This document shows positions 35,696-45,218 of a stretch of 64,000 nucleotides of DNA, in pieces. Source of the DNA: Bacteroidota bacterium (lineage in GTDB: Bacteria; Bacteroidota; Bacteroidia; AKYH767-A; 2013-40CM-41-45); the NCBI GenBank assembly GCA_016720935.1, contig JADKJP010000006.1, positions 1,116,001-1,180,000 on the forward strand, in the 5' to 3' direction. A program made the translations under genes and the position numbers. Position 1 is the stretch's first letter; the number at the start of each line of letters is the position of its first letter. Under the pieces are notes generated by a model that was not told the origin of the DNA, did not search any database, and was given only the letters and a program-made list of their open reading frames with translations.

Positions 35696-36595
35696 TCATG
35701 CGCGGGGGTGATGTTTGATTATGGACTGACGGAGATAGTCTCTGTCGAGGTGAGTATAAATTTCTGTAGTAGTGATTGACTCGTGACCAAGCATTTCCTG
35801 CACAGCTCTCAGATCAGCGCCACCTTCAATCAGGTGTGTTGCGAAGGAATGCCTGAAAGTATGCGGACTAATACTTTTTTTCAGATTTATCTTTTCAGCG
35901 AGTTGTTTGATGATGGTGAAAATCATAATCCGGCTGAGTTGGCTTCCTCTTTGATTCAGGAAAATGATGTCCTCATTACCCGGTTTAATGGTAAGATGAC
36001 AACGAATTTCATCCATGTAAATTTTAATGTGCTTGATGGCGACACTGCCAATAGGCACCAAACGTTCTTTGTCACCTTTTCCGGTAACTTTTACAAATCC
36101 GATTTCAAGGTGCAGATTAGAGATTTTCAGATTTACCAGCTCGCTAACACGTAGTCCGCAGCTGTACAAGGTCTCCAGAATAGCCTTGTTTCGTACGCCT
36201 TCCGGTTTGCTCAAATCAATGGCTGCAACCAGTTTGTTGATATCTTCAATGCTCAGGGTATCCGGCAATTTTCGGCCCAGCTTGGGTGTTTCAAGAAGCT
36301 GGGAAGGATCATTTGAGATCAGATTTTCCATCAGACAGTACTTGAAAAATCCTTTTATGCCTGAAATTATCCTTGCCTGAGACCTGGCGCTCAGACCCAG
36401 TTCATTGATCCATTTCAGAAAATCCTGCAAATGCTCCAGTTTTAAATCAGCCGGAGTATGTGCTAATGAGTTGAGTTGCAAGTACTGATCAAGCAGAGCA
36501 ATGTCATGCATATATGCTTCCACGGAATTTCCGGAAAGGGAACGTTCCAGTTTCAGGTAGGATTTGAATCCATTTATGTATGATTTCCAGCTCAA
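35696..36595 (-). CDS. xerD: Tyrosine recombinase XerD
   Basis: This 299-residue tyrosine recombinase has the N-terminal SAM-like DNA-binding domain (residues 1-85) and the catalytic domain with Arg149 (CGLRVSELVNL), Lys173/176 (TGKGDKERLVP), His245 and Arg248 (SPHTFRHSFATHL), His271 and nucleophile Tyr280 (EIYTHL). Length, motifs and lack of neighbouring integrase-type genes fit the chromosome-dimer resolving XerD, which acts with XerC at dif near the terminus. The window has no evident dif site or prophage. The GH16-like gene follows on the same strand. Confidence 0.93.
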   Translation of the reverse strand: MSWKSYINGFKSYLKLERSLSGNSVEAYMHDIALLDQYLQLNSLAHTPADLKLEHLQDFLKWINELGLSARSQARIISGIKGFFKYCLMENLISNDPSQLLETPKLGRKLPDTLSIEDINKLVAAIDLSKPEGVRNKAILETLYSCGLRVSELVNLKISNLHLEIGFVKVTGKGDKERLVPIGSVAIKHIKIYMDEIRCHLTIKPGNEDIIFLNQRGSQLSRIMIFTIIKQLAEKINLKKSISPHTFRHSFATHLIEGGADLRAVQEMLGHESITTTEIYTHLDRDYLRQSIIKHHPRA

Positions 36596-36724
36596 AGGAT
36601 GCTTTTTAGGACCTTAGTCAAAGTTGAACATTCAAGCGCTCGGATCAATCCAGTACTGAAAAACTTTTCCACATACGCTTCTGAATAATTGTGAGTAATT
36701 TCGCCTCAAGAAGAAAGTAATCCA

Positions 36725-37156
36725 ATGAGAATATTCATCCTGAACGGCCCCAATTTAAATCTGCTCGGACAAAGGGAAACCAATGTATACGGAACTGATT
36801 CTTTTGAATACTATTTTGAAAAACTGAAAAACCTGTTTCCGGATCATTCACTCGAGTTCAGACAGAGCAATGTCGAAGGGGAGCTCATCAATATGCTCCA
36901 TGAACAGGGATTTACTGTGGATGGGATCATTCTGAATGCAGGTGGATACACACATACATCCGTCGCTTTGGCTGATGCAGTGGCTGCCATCCGGACTCCC
37001 GTAATTGAAGTTCACATTTCAAACGTGTACGCAAGGGAAGATTATCGTCATGTCTCTCTCATGGCTAAAAATTGCCTGGGCGTTATTGCCGGCTTTGGCC
37101 TGGATTCCTACAAACTGGCTATTGAAGCTTTTTTGATGAAAAATAATTTGAAGTAA
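36725..37156 (+). CDS. aroQ: Type II 3-dehydroquinate dehydratase
   Basis: This 143-residue enzyme of the shikimate pathway dehydrates 3-dehydroquinate to 3-dehydroshikimate. It has the complete type II signature: ILNGPNLNLLGQRETNVYG (with the catalytic Tyr), ILNAGGYTHTSVALADAV and EVHISNVYAREDYRHVS (with the catalytic His). The gene is monocistronic and convergent with the DUF2723 gene. A TAATTTCG sequence about 25 bases before the start may be a -7 element variant. Confidence 0.97.
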   Translation: MRIFILNGPNLNLLGQRETNVYGTDSFEYYFEKLKNLFPDHSLEFRQSNVEGELINMLHEQGFTVDGIILNAGGYTHTSVALADAVAAIRTPVIEVHISNVYAREDYRHVSLMAKNCLGVIAGFGLDSYKLAIEAFLMKNNLK

Positions 37157-37165
37157 GGCAGAAAT

Positions 37166-39118
37166 TTACTTCACGGAGAAAGCAAACGACATCGACCTTT
37201 TAATTTCTTTTTGCAAGGCCAATACATGGTCTTTTGCTTTCAAGGCTTGTCCCATTCGCACACTGTCATTATTTGCCTGGTAATAAAATATGTGCTGATC
37301 CAGCATCGCCTGGAAATCTACCATCTTATCAATTGCTCCGGCATCTGTAAAAAGTAATTTGGAATTGATGAATGGGAAATCCATTCTTAAAAATTCTGCA
37401 GCACTGAGTGAATCACCCGGGACTGAGGATGAAAAACAGCCGGAAACATAACGTTTCGGATCGTAAAGTTTTTGATTGGAATAAAAATAATGGCATTTAG
37501 GATCTGTCAGGAAAGCCCGGTTTTCTTCAGCCGCGACAGCCTGCATTTTTGCAAGTACGGTTCGGAATGAATTTACAAGAGTAGTAGTGCTGAGGTCACA
37601 ACCGGTATTTTCAATTTGTTCAGGGTGTTCTGCACGCAAGGCATCAATGAACCCATCGTATTCCTTTTGGATCTTTTTATAAAAATCCGGATAGAGCACA
37701 GGAAGAATCCGGTAATGAGTGAATTTTAAATCGTAATTCAATACCACCAGGTCCGGTCTGAAGTTCTCGGCAATTCTGTAGTAATAATACTGGATCACTG
37801 TGGACCAGTCGGAGATTAAAACTATACTGTTTTTGGGACTTGACACATCTAAAAGATGCATCAGATCCGAACTTACAGGATATGTTTTCCGGTTGTGATC
37901 TGCGTAGTTATAGCTTATTTGTCCCAGTAAAAATAAGGGCAATACAAATGCAAGTTTGAAGCGATCATAAAATTCATAGATCCCGAAAAAGACCGCGACA
38001 CTCAACATTAAAAAAGGAAGCAGCATGTAAGCGTCGGTACTTGCCCATTGATTGTTGTTGAGCTGATACACAAACAGGAATAAGAAAAAGAGAAGGATCA
38101 TGTTGAGTACCCTGAAATTTTTTCTTTTCCAAAGGGTAGAAATTCCCAAAAGAAAAAAGGGAAAGAAAAGGAACAACTGCATTACTGTTAATTTCAGGAA
38201 GAAGGGGATACGTGCCTCTATAATTTTCTTGGAGGTGTTCGAAATGTTTTTGGAATAGGAACCACCGCTCATATGGTAAATCATACTGCTGATCGTATCC
38301 GGTTTGCCAAACATGAACGGATATTCCTGCTGTGCACGCAAAAACATCCATCCGTAAAAAAGAAGAGTTATACCTGCAGTGATGCCTGTAAGCAACAGAA
38401 AGCTTTTAGTTTGAAGTATGCTGAAATACTGACTGACAAATCCCGGGCCTGTTGTTTTTTGTTTACGTTTATTTTTGTCCTTCTCATTTTGTTTCGGCGC
38501 AAGTTTGTGTTTAAAAAGTGTATCCAGAAAAAAGAAAGGTGTAAATGGAAGAAACATGATCATTGTAAGATGGTGATTGGATAATCCCATAGCAAGACCA
38601 ATTGCTCCGATCACCAGGTAGAAATATTTTCTGTTGAAATGATAATGGGTGAGTCCAAACAAAACGATTGCCATCGATAACACCTGAAAAGCATAGACTT
38701 CCACGGTATTCGCCCATGCCCAGGCTGTTGCACCGGTTGCAAAACTGGTTGCAGCAAAGAAGGGTATGAATCCGGAACGGAAATTATTTTTCTGATGACT
38801 GGAAATTTCAAGAAGTAATTTTCTAAAAGTAAAAAACAACAGAAGGCTGGAAGTCGCTATACATAGAGATGAAAATAATGTGAGAGATACGATAATTGGC
38901 ATTCCCAACAAACCGGTGATCTTTTCCCAGATCATACCCGTTGCAACATAAGCAGGGGTACCCGGAGGATGAGCGATGCTACCGAGTTTAACAACTAACG
39001 CGAATTCAGCGGAATCATCAAACATTAATGCGCTTGAGCTGGTAATATAAAATAAAATGAGTGGGAGTACAAAGCTTAATAAAGCAAAAAGCAATTCAAG
39101 GGGCGATATTTTTTTCAT
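37166..39118 (-). CDS. DUF2723 multi-pass membrane protein, glycosyltransferase-like
   Basis: This 650-residue protein has about 11-12 membrane helices in the first 400 residues and a soluble C-terminal part of about 220. The N-terminus shows the DUF2723 signature: FDDSAEFALVVKLGSIAHPP and GTPAYVATGMIWEK, resembling the first loop with acidic residues of GT-C glycosyltransferases such as protein O-mannosyltransferases. It may transfer sugars from lipid carriers to proteins or glycans at the outer face of the inner membrane. That role is inferred from fold similarity. It is alone on the minus strand, convergent with aroQ. Confidence 0.87.
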   Translation of the reverse strand: MKKISPLELLFALLSFVLPLILFYITSSSALMFDDSAEFALVVKLGSIAHPPGTPAYVATGMIWEKITGLLGMPIIVSLTLFSSLCIATSSLLLFFTFRKLLLEISSHQKNNFRSGFIPFFAATSFATGATAWAWANTVEVYAFQVLSMAIVLFGLTHYHFNRKYFYLVIGAIGLAMGLSNHHLTMIMFLPFTPFFFLDTLFKHKLAPKQNEKDKNKRKQKTTGPGFVSQYFSILQTKSFLLLTGITAGITLLFYGWMFLRAQQEYPFMFGKPDTISSMIYHMSGGSYSKNISNTSKKIIEARIPFFLKLTVMQLFLFFPFFLLGISTLWKRKNFRVLNMILLFFLFLFVYQLNNNQWASTDAYMLLPFLMLSVAVFFGIYEFYDRFKLAFVLPLFLLGQISYNYADHNRKTYPVSSDLMHLLDVSSPKNSIVLISDWSTVIQYYYYRIAENFRPDLVVLNYDLKFTHYRILPVLYPDFYKKIQKEYDGFIDALRAEHPEQIENTGCDLSTTTLVNSFRTVLAKMQAVAAEENRAFLTDPKCHYFYSNQKLYDPKRYVSGCFSSSVPGDSLSAAEFLRMDFPFINSKLLFTDAGAIDKMVDFQAMLDQHIFYYQANNDSVRMGQALKAKDHVLALQKEIKRSMSFAFSVK

Positions 39119-39138
39119 AGAGTGAACTATAGCGAAGA

Positions 39139-40095
39139 CTAAAATAATTCATTTAATTTTTCCCGCCAAATGAGAATTATTACACCAAGAATGGCTACAA
39201 AAACCCCTGCAAGAGATTTCATGGTGAAGCGTTCTTTATGAAGGAAAAAACTCAGGAACAAAGCAAACACCGGAACGAGTGAAAACATGGTTTGAGCGAC
39301 TGAAGCGTCAATGAGAGAAACTGAATACAAAGCCATGGTCACGCCAAATACTGGACCGAAAAAAGTACCATAAATGGCATACCTGATTCCTTTGTTAGGA
39401 TTTGTGCGTATTGATAAATACATCGCGCCAAGTTTGCCCTGAATAAATGTGAGTAAAAACAGAGAAGCAGTTCCTATCATCAATCGTATAAACGTAGCAT
39501 GCAATGGCAGCATCTGGTGTTGCGTAACATTTTCAGCAATCATTCCTTTTTTTGCAAGTACAAGTCCGGCTCCCTGACAGGTAGCCGCAAGGATTCCAAA
39601 GATAACTCCTTTGGTAGTGCTGCCATGGCCATGATCAGGGATTTGCTCACGTTCACTCTTGCCAAGACTGATGGTAATGACTCCGATGATGGTAATTGCC
39701 ATGCCAATAATTCCAATCAAAGAAATGTGTTCTCCAACGAGTACAGATCCAAGTAAAAGTGCCGCGGCGGGTGCAAATGTGGTTAGCACACTTCCGAGCC
39801 TTGGGCCAAGAATAGCATACATTCCAAATCCAAAATAGTCACCTACCGTTAGTCCAATGATTCCGGATAAACCAAGCCATAACCAGGCTGGCAGATAATC
39901 GGAGGTAAACATGTTTATGAAAGCCTGAGGAGCAACAATCAATGAAGTTGCACCAATGGTTAGTGTCGCAAGCAAAAGCCGGAAATGATTCAGCGGATTC
40001 GAACCCAGCCGTCGTGCTGCCTGGGTGAACGGAAATATGCAAAAAGACCAGGAGATTGTCGCAAGTAATGCGAAGATGATTCCAGAAAATTCCAT
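39139..40095 (-). CDS. EamA/DMT-superfamily transporter
   Basis: This 318-residue protein has ten predicted membrane helices arranged as two EamA repeats (residues 5-145 and 155-312; for example GIIFALLATISWSFCIFPF and GVIFGILAATCQGAGLVLAK). DMT-family members export amino acids, drugs or nucleotide sugars. The substrate cannot be told. It starts 3 bases after the stop of the YggS gene and is probably co-transcribed with it. Confidence 0.9.
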   Translation of the reverse strand: MEFSGIIFALLATISWSFCIFPFTQAARRLGSNPLNHFRLLLATLTIGATSLIVAPQAFINMFTSDYLPAWLWLGLSGIIGLTVGDYFGFGMYAILGPRLGSVLTTFAPAAALLLGSVLVGEHISLIGIIGMAITIIGVITISLGKSEREQIPDHGHGSTTKGVIFGILAATCQGAGLVLAKKGMIAENVTQHQMLPLHATFIRLMIGTASLFLLTFIQGKLGAMYLSIRTNPNKGIRYAIYGTFFGPVFGVTMALYSVSLIDASVAQTMFSLVPVFALFLSFFLHKERFTMKSLAGVFVAILGVIILIWREKLNELF

Positions 40096-40098
40096 AGG

Positions 40099-40803
40099 CT
40101 ATGAAACAGTCCTTTCGCCAAATATCGCGGAACCAATTCGAACCATGGTACTCCCTTCCTCGAGAGCCAGGAGATAATCACCGGTCATTCCCATTGATAA
40201 AATATCTAATGAAATGCACGGTGCATTGTTTACTGATTTTTGTTCTTCAAAGAATGTTCGAAGTGAACGAAACTCTTTTCGAACTTTTTGTTCATCATCG
40301 GAGAATGAGGCCATTCCCATAAAGCCTTTTATCTTCAGGTTATTCAGGGATTGTAGCGAAGGTGAATTCAGAATTTCTCTGGCTTCATCAAAGGATAAAC
40401 CAAACTTGGTTTCTTCAGTGGCGATAAAAATTTGTAACAGGCAATCTTGGATCCGGTTTTCCTTTGCAGCTTGTTTGTTGATTTCTATCAACAGTTTAAG
40501 ACTATCAACACCATGAATCAGGGAAACAAAAGGGGAGATGAGTTTTACTTTATTGCTTTGTAAATGTCCAATGAAATGCCATTCCAGATCTGCAGGGAGA
40601 TCATTTCGCTTTTCCAACAATTCCTGGACATAATTTTCGCCGAAAGCACGTTGACCATAATCATACAATTCACGAATACTCTCCGTCGGTTTGGTCTTAC
40701 TAACTGCTACCAATTTGGCCTGGTAAGGCTCAAGTTCCTTGCGGATACAGTCAACATTTTCTTTGTTGAAATTCACCCTGTAAAGTAAACTTGTCAGGCT
40801 CAA
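40099..40803 (-). CDS. YggS-family PLP-binding protein
   Basis: This 234-residue protein matches the YggS/PROSC family, which binds pyridoxal phosphate and helps keep vitamin B6 and amino acid pools balanced. The PLP-binding Lys lies in AKLVAVSKTKPTESI (near residue 36). FGENYVQELLEKRNDLP, WHFIGHLQSNKVKLI and SMGMTGDYLLALEEGSTMVR are further family motifs. Size is normal. It is first in a two-gene unit with the EamA transporter. Confidence 0.95.
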   Translation of the reverse strand: MSLTSLLYRVNFNKENVDCIRKELEPYQAKLVAVSKTKPTESIRELYDYGQRAFGENYVQELLEKRNDLPADLEWHFIGHLQSNKVKLISPFVSLIHGVDSLKLLIEINKQAAKENRIQDCLLQIFIATEETKFGLSFDEAREILNSPSLQSLNNLKIKGFMGMASFSDDEQKVRKEFRSLRTFFEEQKSVNNAPCISLDILSMGMTGDYLLALEEGSTMVRIGSAIFGERTVS

Positions 40804-40945
40804 TTAAACAAGATGTTTTTTTCTAAAACTATTTCCGTTTCAACATGTTTATAGATGCAAACATCAATGATGATCTTTTAATGGAATCCTGACCTAATTT
40901 TCCCGATCAATAGGTATAAATTCATCATATCCGTAACTTGCACCC

Positions 40946-41521
40946 GTGAAACGACTGATTAGTTATCTGAGTATTCCCTTTACCGCGCTTTTAGCTTCCT
41001 GTTCCCGACCCGCGGAAAGACCGGTAAGTTTGTCTCCTGATTCCGAGTCAGTTTCAATCTATTCCTTCAAGATGAAGGACTTAAGTGGAAATGAGGTTGA
41101 TTTTCAGCAATTCAAGGGAAAAAAGCTATTGATTGTAAATACTGCAAGCCACTGTGGTTACACTCCTCAATACGATGAACTCGAAAAGCTCAGTAAAGAA
41201 TACAAAGACAAGATCACTGTTGTGGGATTTCCTTGCAATGATTTTGCAGGACAGGAACCGGGAAGCGCTACAGAAATCGAAAGTTTTTGTAAGAAAAATT
41301 ATGGAGTAACTTTTCAATTATTTGAGAAGATCCATGTGAAGGGAAAATATCAGTCACCTTTATACAAATGGTTAACAGATAAATCTCAAAATGGCTGGAA
41401 TGAACAGCAACCGACATGGAATTTTTGCAAATATCTGATCAGCGAAAATGGGGAATTACTTGCCTTTTTTCCATCACGTGTTTCACCAATGGATGAAAGA
41501 ATTTTATCCAAATTGAAATGA
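40946..41521 (+). CDS. Glutathione peroxidase family lipoprotein
   Basis: This 191-residue protein starts with GTG at 40946 and has a lipoprotein signal (ISYLSIPFTALLASCSRPAE, Cys 19). The body is a thioredoxin-fold glutathione peroxidase with a Cys catalytic residue (Cys70 in NTASHCGYTPQY), Gln103 in FPCNDFAGQEPG and Trp158 in TWNFCKYL, so the peroxidase triad is intact. Such enzymes reduce peroxides, often with thioredoxin as donor. The envelope location is inferred from the signal. A TAACTTGC sequence lies almost directly before the start, so the mRNA leader may be very short. Confidence 0.92.
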   Translation: MKRLISYLSIPFTALLASCSRPAERPVSLSPDSESVSIYSFKMKDLSGNEVDFQQFKGKKLLIVNTASHCGYTPQYDELEKLSKEYKDKITVVGFPCNDFAGQEPGSATEIESFCKKNYGVTFQLFEKIHVKGKYQSPLYKWLTDKSQNGWNEQQPTWNFCKYLISENGELLAFFPSRVSPMDERILSKLK

Positions 41522-41574
41522 TTTTTCCGAATTTACGTTCGGCAGTATATTGACTAAATTGATTCCATTGTATT

Positions 41575-42165
41575 ATGGAAATTTCATTACCTGCAGGAAT
41601 AGATTTTGGTGGTAAGATGTCGGGCACATCTGTAATAGCTGTTCCCGGACAAACAACTATTCGCCTTTTCAATTGCGAAAAAAATGAAGATGCTGATAAA
41701 TTTTTACTGGATATTATTCAACAGAAAAAGATCAGCTGTGTTTTCCTTGATGCGCCTTTAACTCTGCCCGGAATTTACAGAGGATTGCCAACAACAGAAG
41801 ATTACTTTTTCCGGGAATCGGATCAAAAACTCAAATCTGTTTCGCCAATGTTAATGGGAGGCCTCACAGCAAGGGCAATGAAATTTTCCAGTGTCCTGAG
41901 AAAATCAGGAATTGAATGTTATGAAGTTTATCCACCTGCCTTTATCTCAAGAATGAAATTAAACGCGATGGGATACAAAAAAGAAACAGAACAAATTCCC
42001 GAGATCTCGGAAAAAATATCAGAAATAATCGGTTTGCCACTGATGCATGAACTCAATACCTGGAATGAAGTGGATGCTTTGATTGCACTCGCCATTGGAA
42101 AATTATTTCAACAGAATAAAGCCGAATTGTGTGGTACTGTGGATGAAGGAATTGTTTATTACTGA
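41575..42165 (+). CDS. DUF429-like protein, RNase H-type fold
   Basis: This 196-residue protein has the DUF429 features: an N-terminal acidic strand (SLPAGIDFGGKMSGTSVIAV), a central DAPLTLPGIYRG segment, ARAMKFSSVLRKSGIECYEVYP and a C-terminal EVDALIALAIGKLF. The family is predicted to have an RNase H-like nuclease fold, but activity is unproven. It lies 54 bases after the glutathione peroxidase and 21 bases before the ABC transporter genes, perhaps in one transcript. Assignment is by motifs only. Confidence 0.8.
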   Translation: MEISLPAGIDFGGKMSGTSVIAVPGQTTIRLFNCEKNEDADKFLLDIIQQKKISCVFLDAPLTLPGIYRGLPTTEDYFFRESDQKLKSVSPMLMGGLTARAMKFSSVLRKSGIECYEVYPPAFISRMKLNAMGYKKETEQIPEISEKISEIIGLPLMHELNTWNEVDALIALAIGKLFQQNKAELCGTVDEGIVYY

Positions 42166-42185
42166 TATTTAATTGAACAAGAAAG

Positions 42186-43124
42186 ATGAAGTCTGATACT
42201 AGCATTGCAAATTCAATGGAATCAATTATTGCCGTTCGTGATCTAAGTAAAGATTACGGATCATTTAAAGCGGTTGATAATTTGAATCTGGATGTTTTTT
42301 ATGGTGATGTTTTTGGTTTTCTTGGTCCTAATGGCGCCGGAAAAAGCACCACCATCCGCATGTTGTTATCGTTGATTAGTCCGTCACAGGGAAGTATCAA
42401 AATATTCGGAAAGGAATTAAATCATCATCGTAACCATATTCTTTCCAAAATCGGATGCATAGTTGAAAAGCCTGACTTTTATAAATACATGTCAGCGGAA
42501 AAGAACCTGGAATATTTCGCCGCGCTTTCTGGTGTTAAACCATCGAAATCAAAAGTGGCAGAAATGCTCGAGCTGGTTGGATTGAAGGGAAGGGAAAAGG
42601 ACAAAGTAAAAGGTTACTCCCATGGAATGAAACAACGATTGGGAATCGCTCAAACATTAATTCATGACCCTGATCTGATCGTTTTGGATGAACCGACTAC
42701 CGGACTGGATCCACAAGGAATTATCGACATACGAAACCTGATTTTGCATTTGCAAAAGGATTTGAAAAAGACTGTGTTTTTATCATCACATATCTTATCA
42801 GAAATAGAACTTATTGCTTCACGAATGATTATCATCAACAAAGGCAAGACCATTGTTCAGGGAGATGTAAAATCTCTGCTGAGCAGTGAAGACCTCATTG
42901 TATCAATTGGAGTAAATACACCAGAAGAAGCAAAGCAAGTTCTGATTGAATCGAAATGGAAGGAATATTTTATCGAGGAAAAGGAAGGCTTGCTTATTCT
43001 TCATTTAAGTGAATCCATGGTTCCGGAAATCAATAAACATTTATGCGAAAAAGGAATAGGAGTGAAGTCGATTGAATCAAAAAGAAAGCTTGAAGATTAT
43101 TTCCTGAAACTGACTTCAAATTGA
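42186..43124 (+). CDS. ABC transporter ATP-binding protein
   Basis: This 312-residue ATPase has Walker A GPNGAGKST, Q-loop, the signature SHGMKQRLG and Walker B LIVLDEPTTGLDPQG, followed by the switch His (LSSHILSEIELI). The C-terminal 90 residues form an extension common in ABC-2 exporter ATPases. It powers the permease encoded 31 bases downstream. The substrate is unknown. The N-terminus may begin at Met12 (MESIIAVRDLSKDYG) instead of base 42186. Confidence 0.95.
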   Translation: MKSDTSIANSMESIIAVRDLSKDYGSFKAVDNLNLDVFYGDVFGFLGPNGAGKSTTIRMLLSLISPSQGSIKIFGKELNHHRNHILSKIGCIVEKPDFYKYMSAEKNLEYFAALSGVKPSKSKVAEMLELVGLKGREKDKVKGYSHGMKQRLGIAQTLIHDPDLIVLDEPTTGLDPQGIIDIRNLILHLQKDLKKTVFLSSHILSEIELIASRMIIINKGKTIVQGDVKSLLSSEDLIVSIGVNTPEEAKQVLIESKWKEYFIEEKEGLLILHLSESMVPEINKHLCEKGIGVKSIESKRKLEDYFLKLTSN

Positions 43125-43155
43125 TACAATCTAATCCACTGAAAATACTAGATCC

Positions 43156-43998
43156 ATGTTTTTAAGACTTACCTGGCTTGAAATACAAAAAATCGCGATT
43201 CGCCCTCGAAGCTATATTGGTTTTGTGGCAATCACGATGGTGATTTTTCTTATTCAGCTTGCAATGTGGATAGATGGAACTTCCTACATTGGATTTGTAA
43301 CCCAAAACATCGAACAGACATTTTTATTTGAAGGGAAAATTTTAAATGGAAATCTGATCTGTTTTATTATTCTCCAGACACTCATTATTCAGATTCCCTT
43401 ATTGATCGCTCTGGTAACCGGTGATTTAATCAGTGGAGAAGCGGCGACCGGAACCATTCGATTATTACTTACACGTCCGGTTAACAGGACAACCATACTT
43501 CTCTCGAAATTTTTTGCCGGTTCTTTATACACCTTACTGATGCTGATCTGGCTTGGAATCCTGGCTTTGTTTCTCAGCCTTGTAGTATTCGGTCCGGGGG
43601 ATCTCATCGTATTGAAAACAGATGAAGTAATCATCCTTCAGTCTGGAGATGTATTGTGGAGATTCCTCACGGCTTTGACTTTAGCATTTCTTGCGCTTAC
43701 ATTAGTCGGAGCGCTTTCATTGATGTTGTCGTGTTTCACAGAAAATTCTATCGGACCCATCATCATCACGATGGCGATCATTATATTGTTTACAATTGTC
43801 GGTACCATGGAAGTCCCTCTTTTTGATAAAGTAAAACCATTTTTATTCACCACTCACATGATCGTCTGGCGAAATTTGTTTGAAGACCCTTTACCCATGG
43901 AGCAAATCAGAACTTCCATTTATGCTTTAATAGCTCACATAGCGGTTTTCTTAGGTGTTTCCATTGTGTATTTTAAACGAAAGGATATTCTTTCATGA
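43156..43998 (+). CDS. ABC-2 type transporter permease
   Basis: This 280-residue membrane protein has six hydrophobic segments (for example SYIGFVAITMVIFLIQLAMW, CFIILQTLIIQIPLLIALVT, SIGPIIITMAIIILFTIVGT). GDLISGEAATGTIRLLLTRP is the typical cytoplasmic loop of ABC-2 exporters. It pairs with the ATPase just upstream and overlaps the next gene by 4 bases (ATGA). The two together probably export a lipid, peptide or polysaccharide. The adjacent LolA-like protein suggests a lipid-linked or envelope substrate (inference). Confidence 0.93.
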   Translation: MFLRLTWLEIQKIAIRPRSYIGFVAITMVIFLIQLAMWIDGTSYIGFVTQNIEQTFLFEGKILNGNLICFIILQTLIIQIPLLIALVTGDLISGEAATGTIRLLLTRPVNRTTILLSKFFAGSLYTLLMLIWLGILALFLSLVVFGPGDLIVLKTDEVIILQSGDVLWRFLTALTLAFLALTLVGALSLMLSCFTENSIGPIIITMAIIILFTIVGTMEVPLFDKVKPFLFTTHMIVWRNLFEDPLPMEQIRTSIYALIAHIAVFLGVSIVYFKRKDILS

Positions 43999-44690
43999 AA
44001 ATAAAGATCAGCACATTATTAATTTTTCTGATTTTTTCTGTCAATTTGAAAGCCAGCGATCCACGAGCGGTTATTGCAGCTGTGAATGTGAAATTCAGTC
44101 AGGTGAAAAATTACCAAACGGATGTGGTTATTAAAACTGATATTCCCTTCATTAAGATGCTTCCTGTTTCAGCAACGCTTTATTACAAAGCACCGGATAA
44201 AATGAGAATCAAATCCAAAGGAATTGCCATACTCCCAAAACAGGGATTTGATGACTTGCTAAAAGCTCTTGCCGATACCGTCTCTTATTCAGCTTTGTAC
44301 CAGGGTGAAGAAAGTATCCGCAATATTCCCGTGTCTGTAATTTCCATCATTCCGGTGTCGGATACCAGTGATATGATCCTCGGTAAATTCTGGATGGATA
44401 CAAAACAAAGTCTGGTGATGCGTTCTCAAATCACTACCCGTACAAACGGCACAATTTTGTCGGAATATGTGTACGGAAAATTTGCTCAGTACGCTTTGCC
44501 GGATAGCATGACAGTAACTGTGGATACAAAGAAATTCAAAATCCCTAAGGCTGTGGCCGCGGATATTAATAATTATAATTCAAACGCGAAGGATCCGGGT
44601 AAGCAGAGTAAAAAGGGAAGAATCATGCTCAGCTTTTCGAATTATCAAATCAACAAAGGTGTACCGGATTCTATTTTTAAAGAAAAATAA
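43995..44690 (+). CDS. LolA-like periplasmic protein
   Basis: This 231-residue exported protein (IKISTLLIFLIFSVNLKAS signal) has the size and half-barrel strand pattern of LolA/LolB-like carriers: VNVKFSQVKNYQTDVVIKTD, YYKAPDKMRIKSKGIAILPK, LGKFWMDTKQSLVMRSQITT. LolA-type proteins bind lipid acyl chains and carry lipoproteins across the periplasm. Homology is at fold level only. The 4-base overlap with the ABC permease implies tight coupling, which suggests it passes something received from that exporter. Confidence 0.72.
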   Translation: MKIKISTLLIFLIFSVNLKASDPRAVIAAVNVKFSQVKNYQTDVVIKTDIPFIKMLPVSATLYYKAPDKMRIKSKGIAILPKQGFDDLLKALADTVSYSALYQGEESIRNIPVSVISIIPVSDTSDMILGKFWMDTKQSLVMRSQITTRTNGTILSEYVYGKFAQYALPDSMTVTVDTKKFKIPKAVAADINNYNSNAKDPGKQSKKGRIMLSFSNYQINKGVPDSIFKEK

Positions 44691-44760
44691 ATTGAGAATT
44701 CAGTAGACTGCTTTTTAATTAATCAATTCAACTCCGGAAAATAAGCTGGATTATAATAAT

Positions 44761-45210
44761 TCAACAACCAAATTGTTTCAAATGATGATCGAGGTGGAGA
44801 TAAGTTGCTCTTCCCCATTCTTTATTGGATAATTTCCCGAAGAAAGGATGAGGAGATAAACTCGGCATGGATCTCATGTTGCTGAGCATTTTCAGCAATA
44901 CATCTTTGTCGTTTTTAAGATCAGATGGACTGGTTCCTTTCTTTTCTGCATCATAATACGGACTGGTTGGCAATTTTCCTTTCGGCCACGGAAGAATGTA
45001 AAGTGATAACCATTTTATAAATGTCCGGCTGAAAAAATTACTCATGTCTTTCGTTAGCCTGGTTCCGGTGGCTTCTCTCAGGATATCTGTTGCGTGACAA
45101 ATCATCTGAGCGGCATTCATTTTTCCCCAAAATGCTTTACTTGTTGAGTCGACTTTTTCTATCCTTGAAGAGATTTCGCGATAGTCGATATCGTTCATGA
45201 TATTTTTCAT
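44761..45210 (-). CDS. DUF1569 (DinB-like) protein
   Basis: This 149-residue helical protein matches DUF1569, a relative of the DinB/YfiT metal-binding bundle: SKAFWGKMNAAQMICHATDI, then ATGTRLTKDMSNFFSRTFIK, SMPSLSPHPFFGKLSNKEW and the C-terminal YLHLDHHLKQFGC. The histidines resemble metal ligands of the superfamily. Function is unknown; related proteins are thiol S-transferases. It ends the minus-strand cluster DUF1015-DUF1569, 8 bases from the DUF1015 stop. Met5 at base 45198 is an alternative start. Confidence 0.82.
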   Translation of the reverse strand: MKNIMNDIDYREISSRIEKVDSTSKAFWGKMNAAQMICHATDILREATGTRLTKDMSNFFSRTFIKWLSLYILPWPKGKLPTSPYYDAEKKGTSPSDLKNDKDVLLKMLSNMRSMPSLSPHPFFGKLSNKEWGRATYLHLDHHLKQFGC

Positions 45211-45218
45211 GCAAAGTA

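Noticed and set aside
35696..36595. Tyrosine recombinase as a mobile-element integrase
   Set aside because: Length and motifs fit housekeeping XerD. No attachment repeats, excisionase or phage genes flank it.
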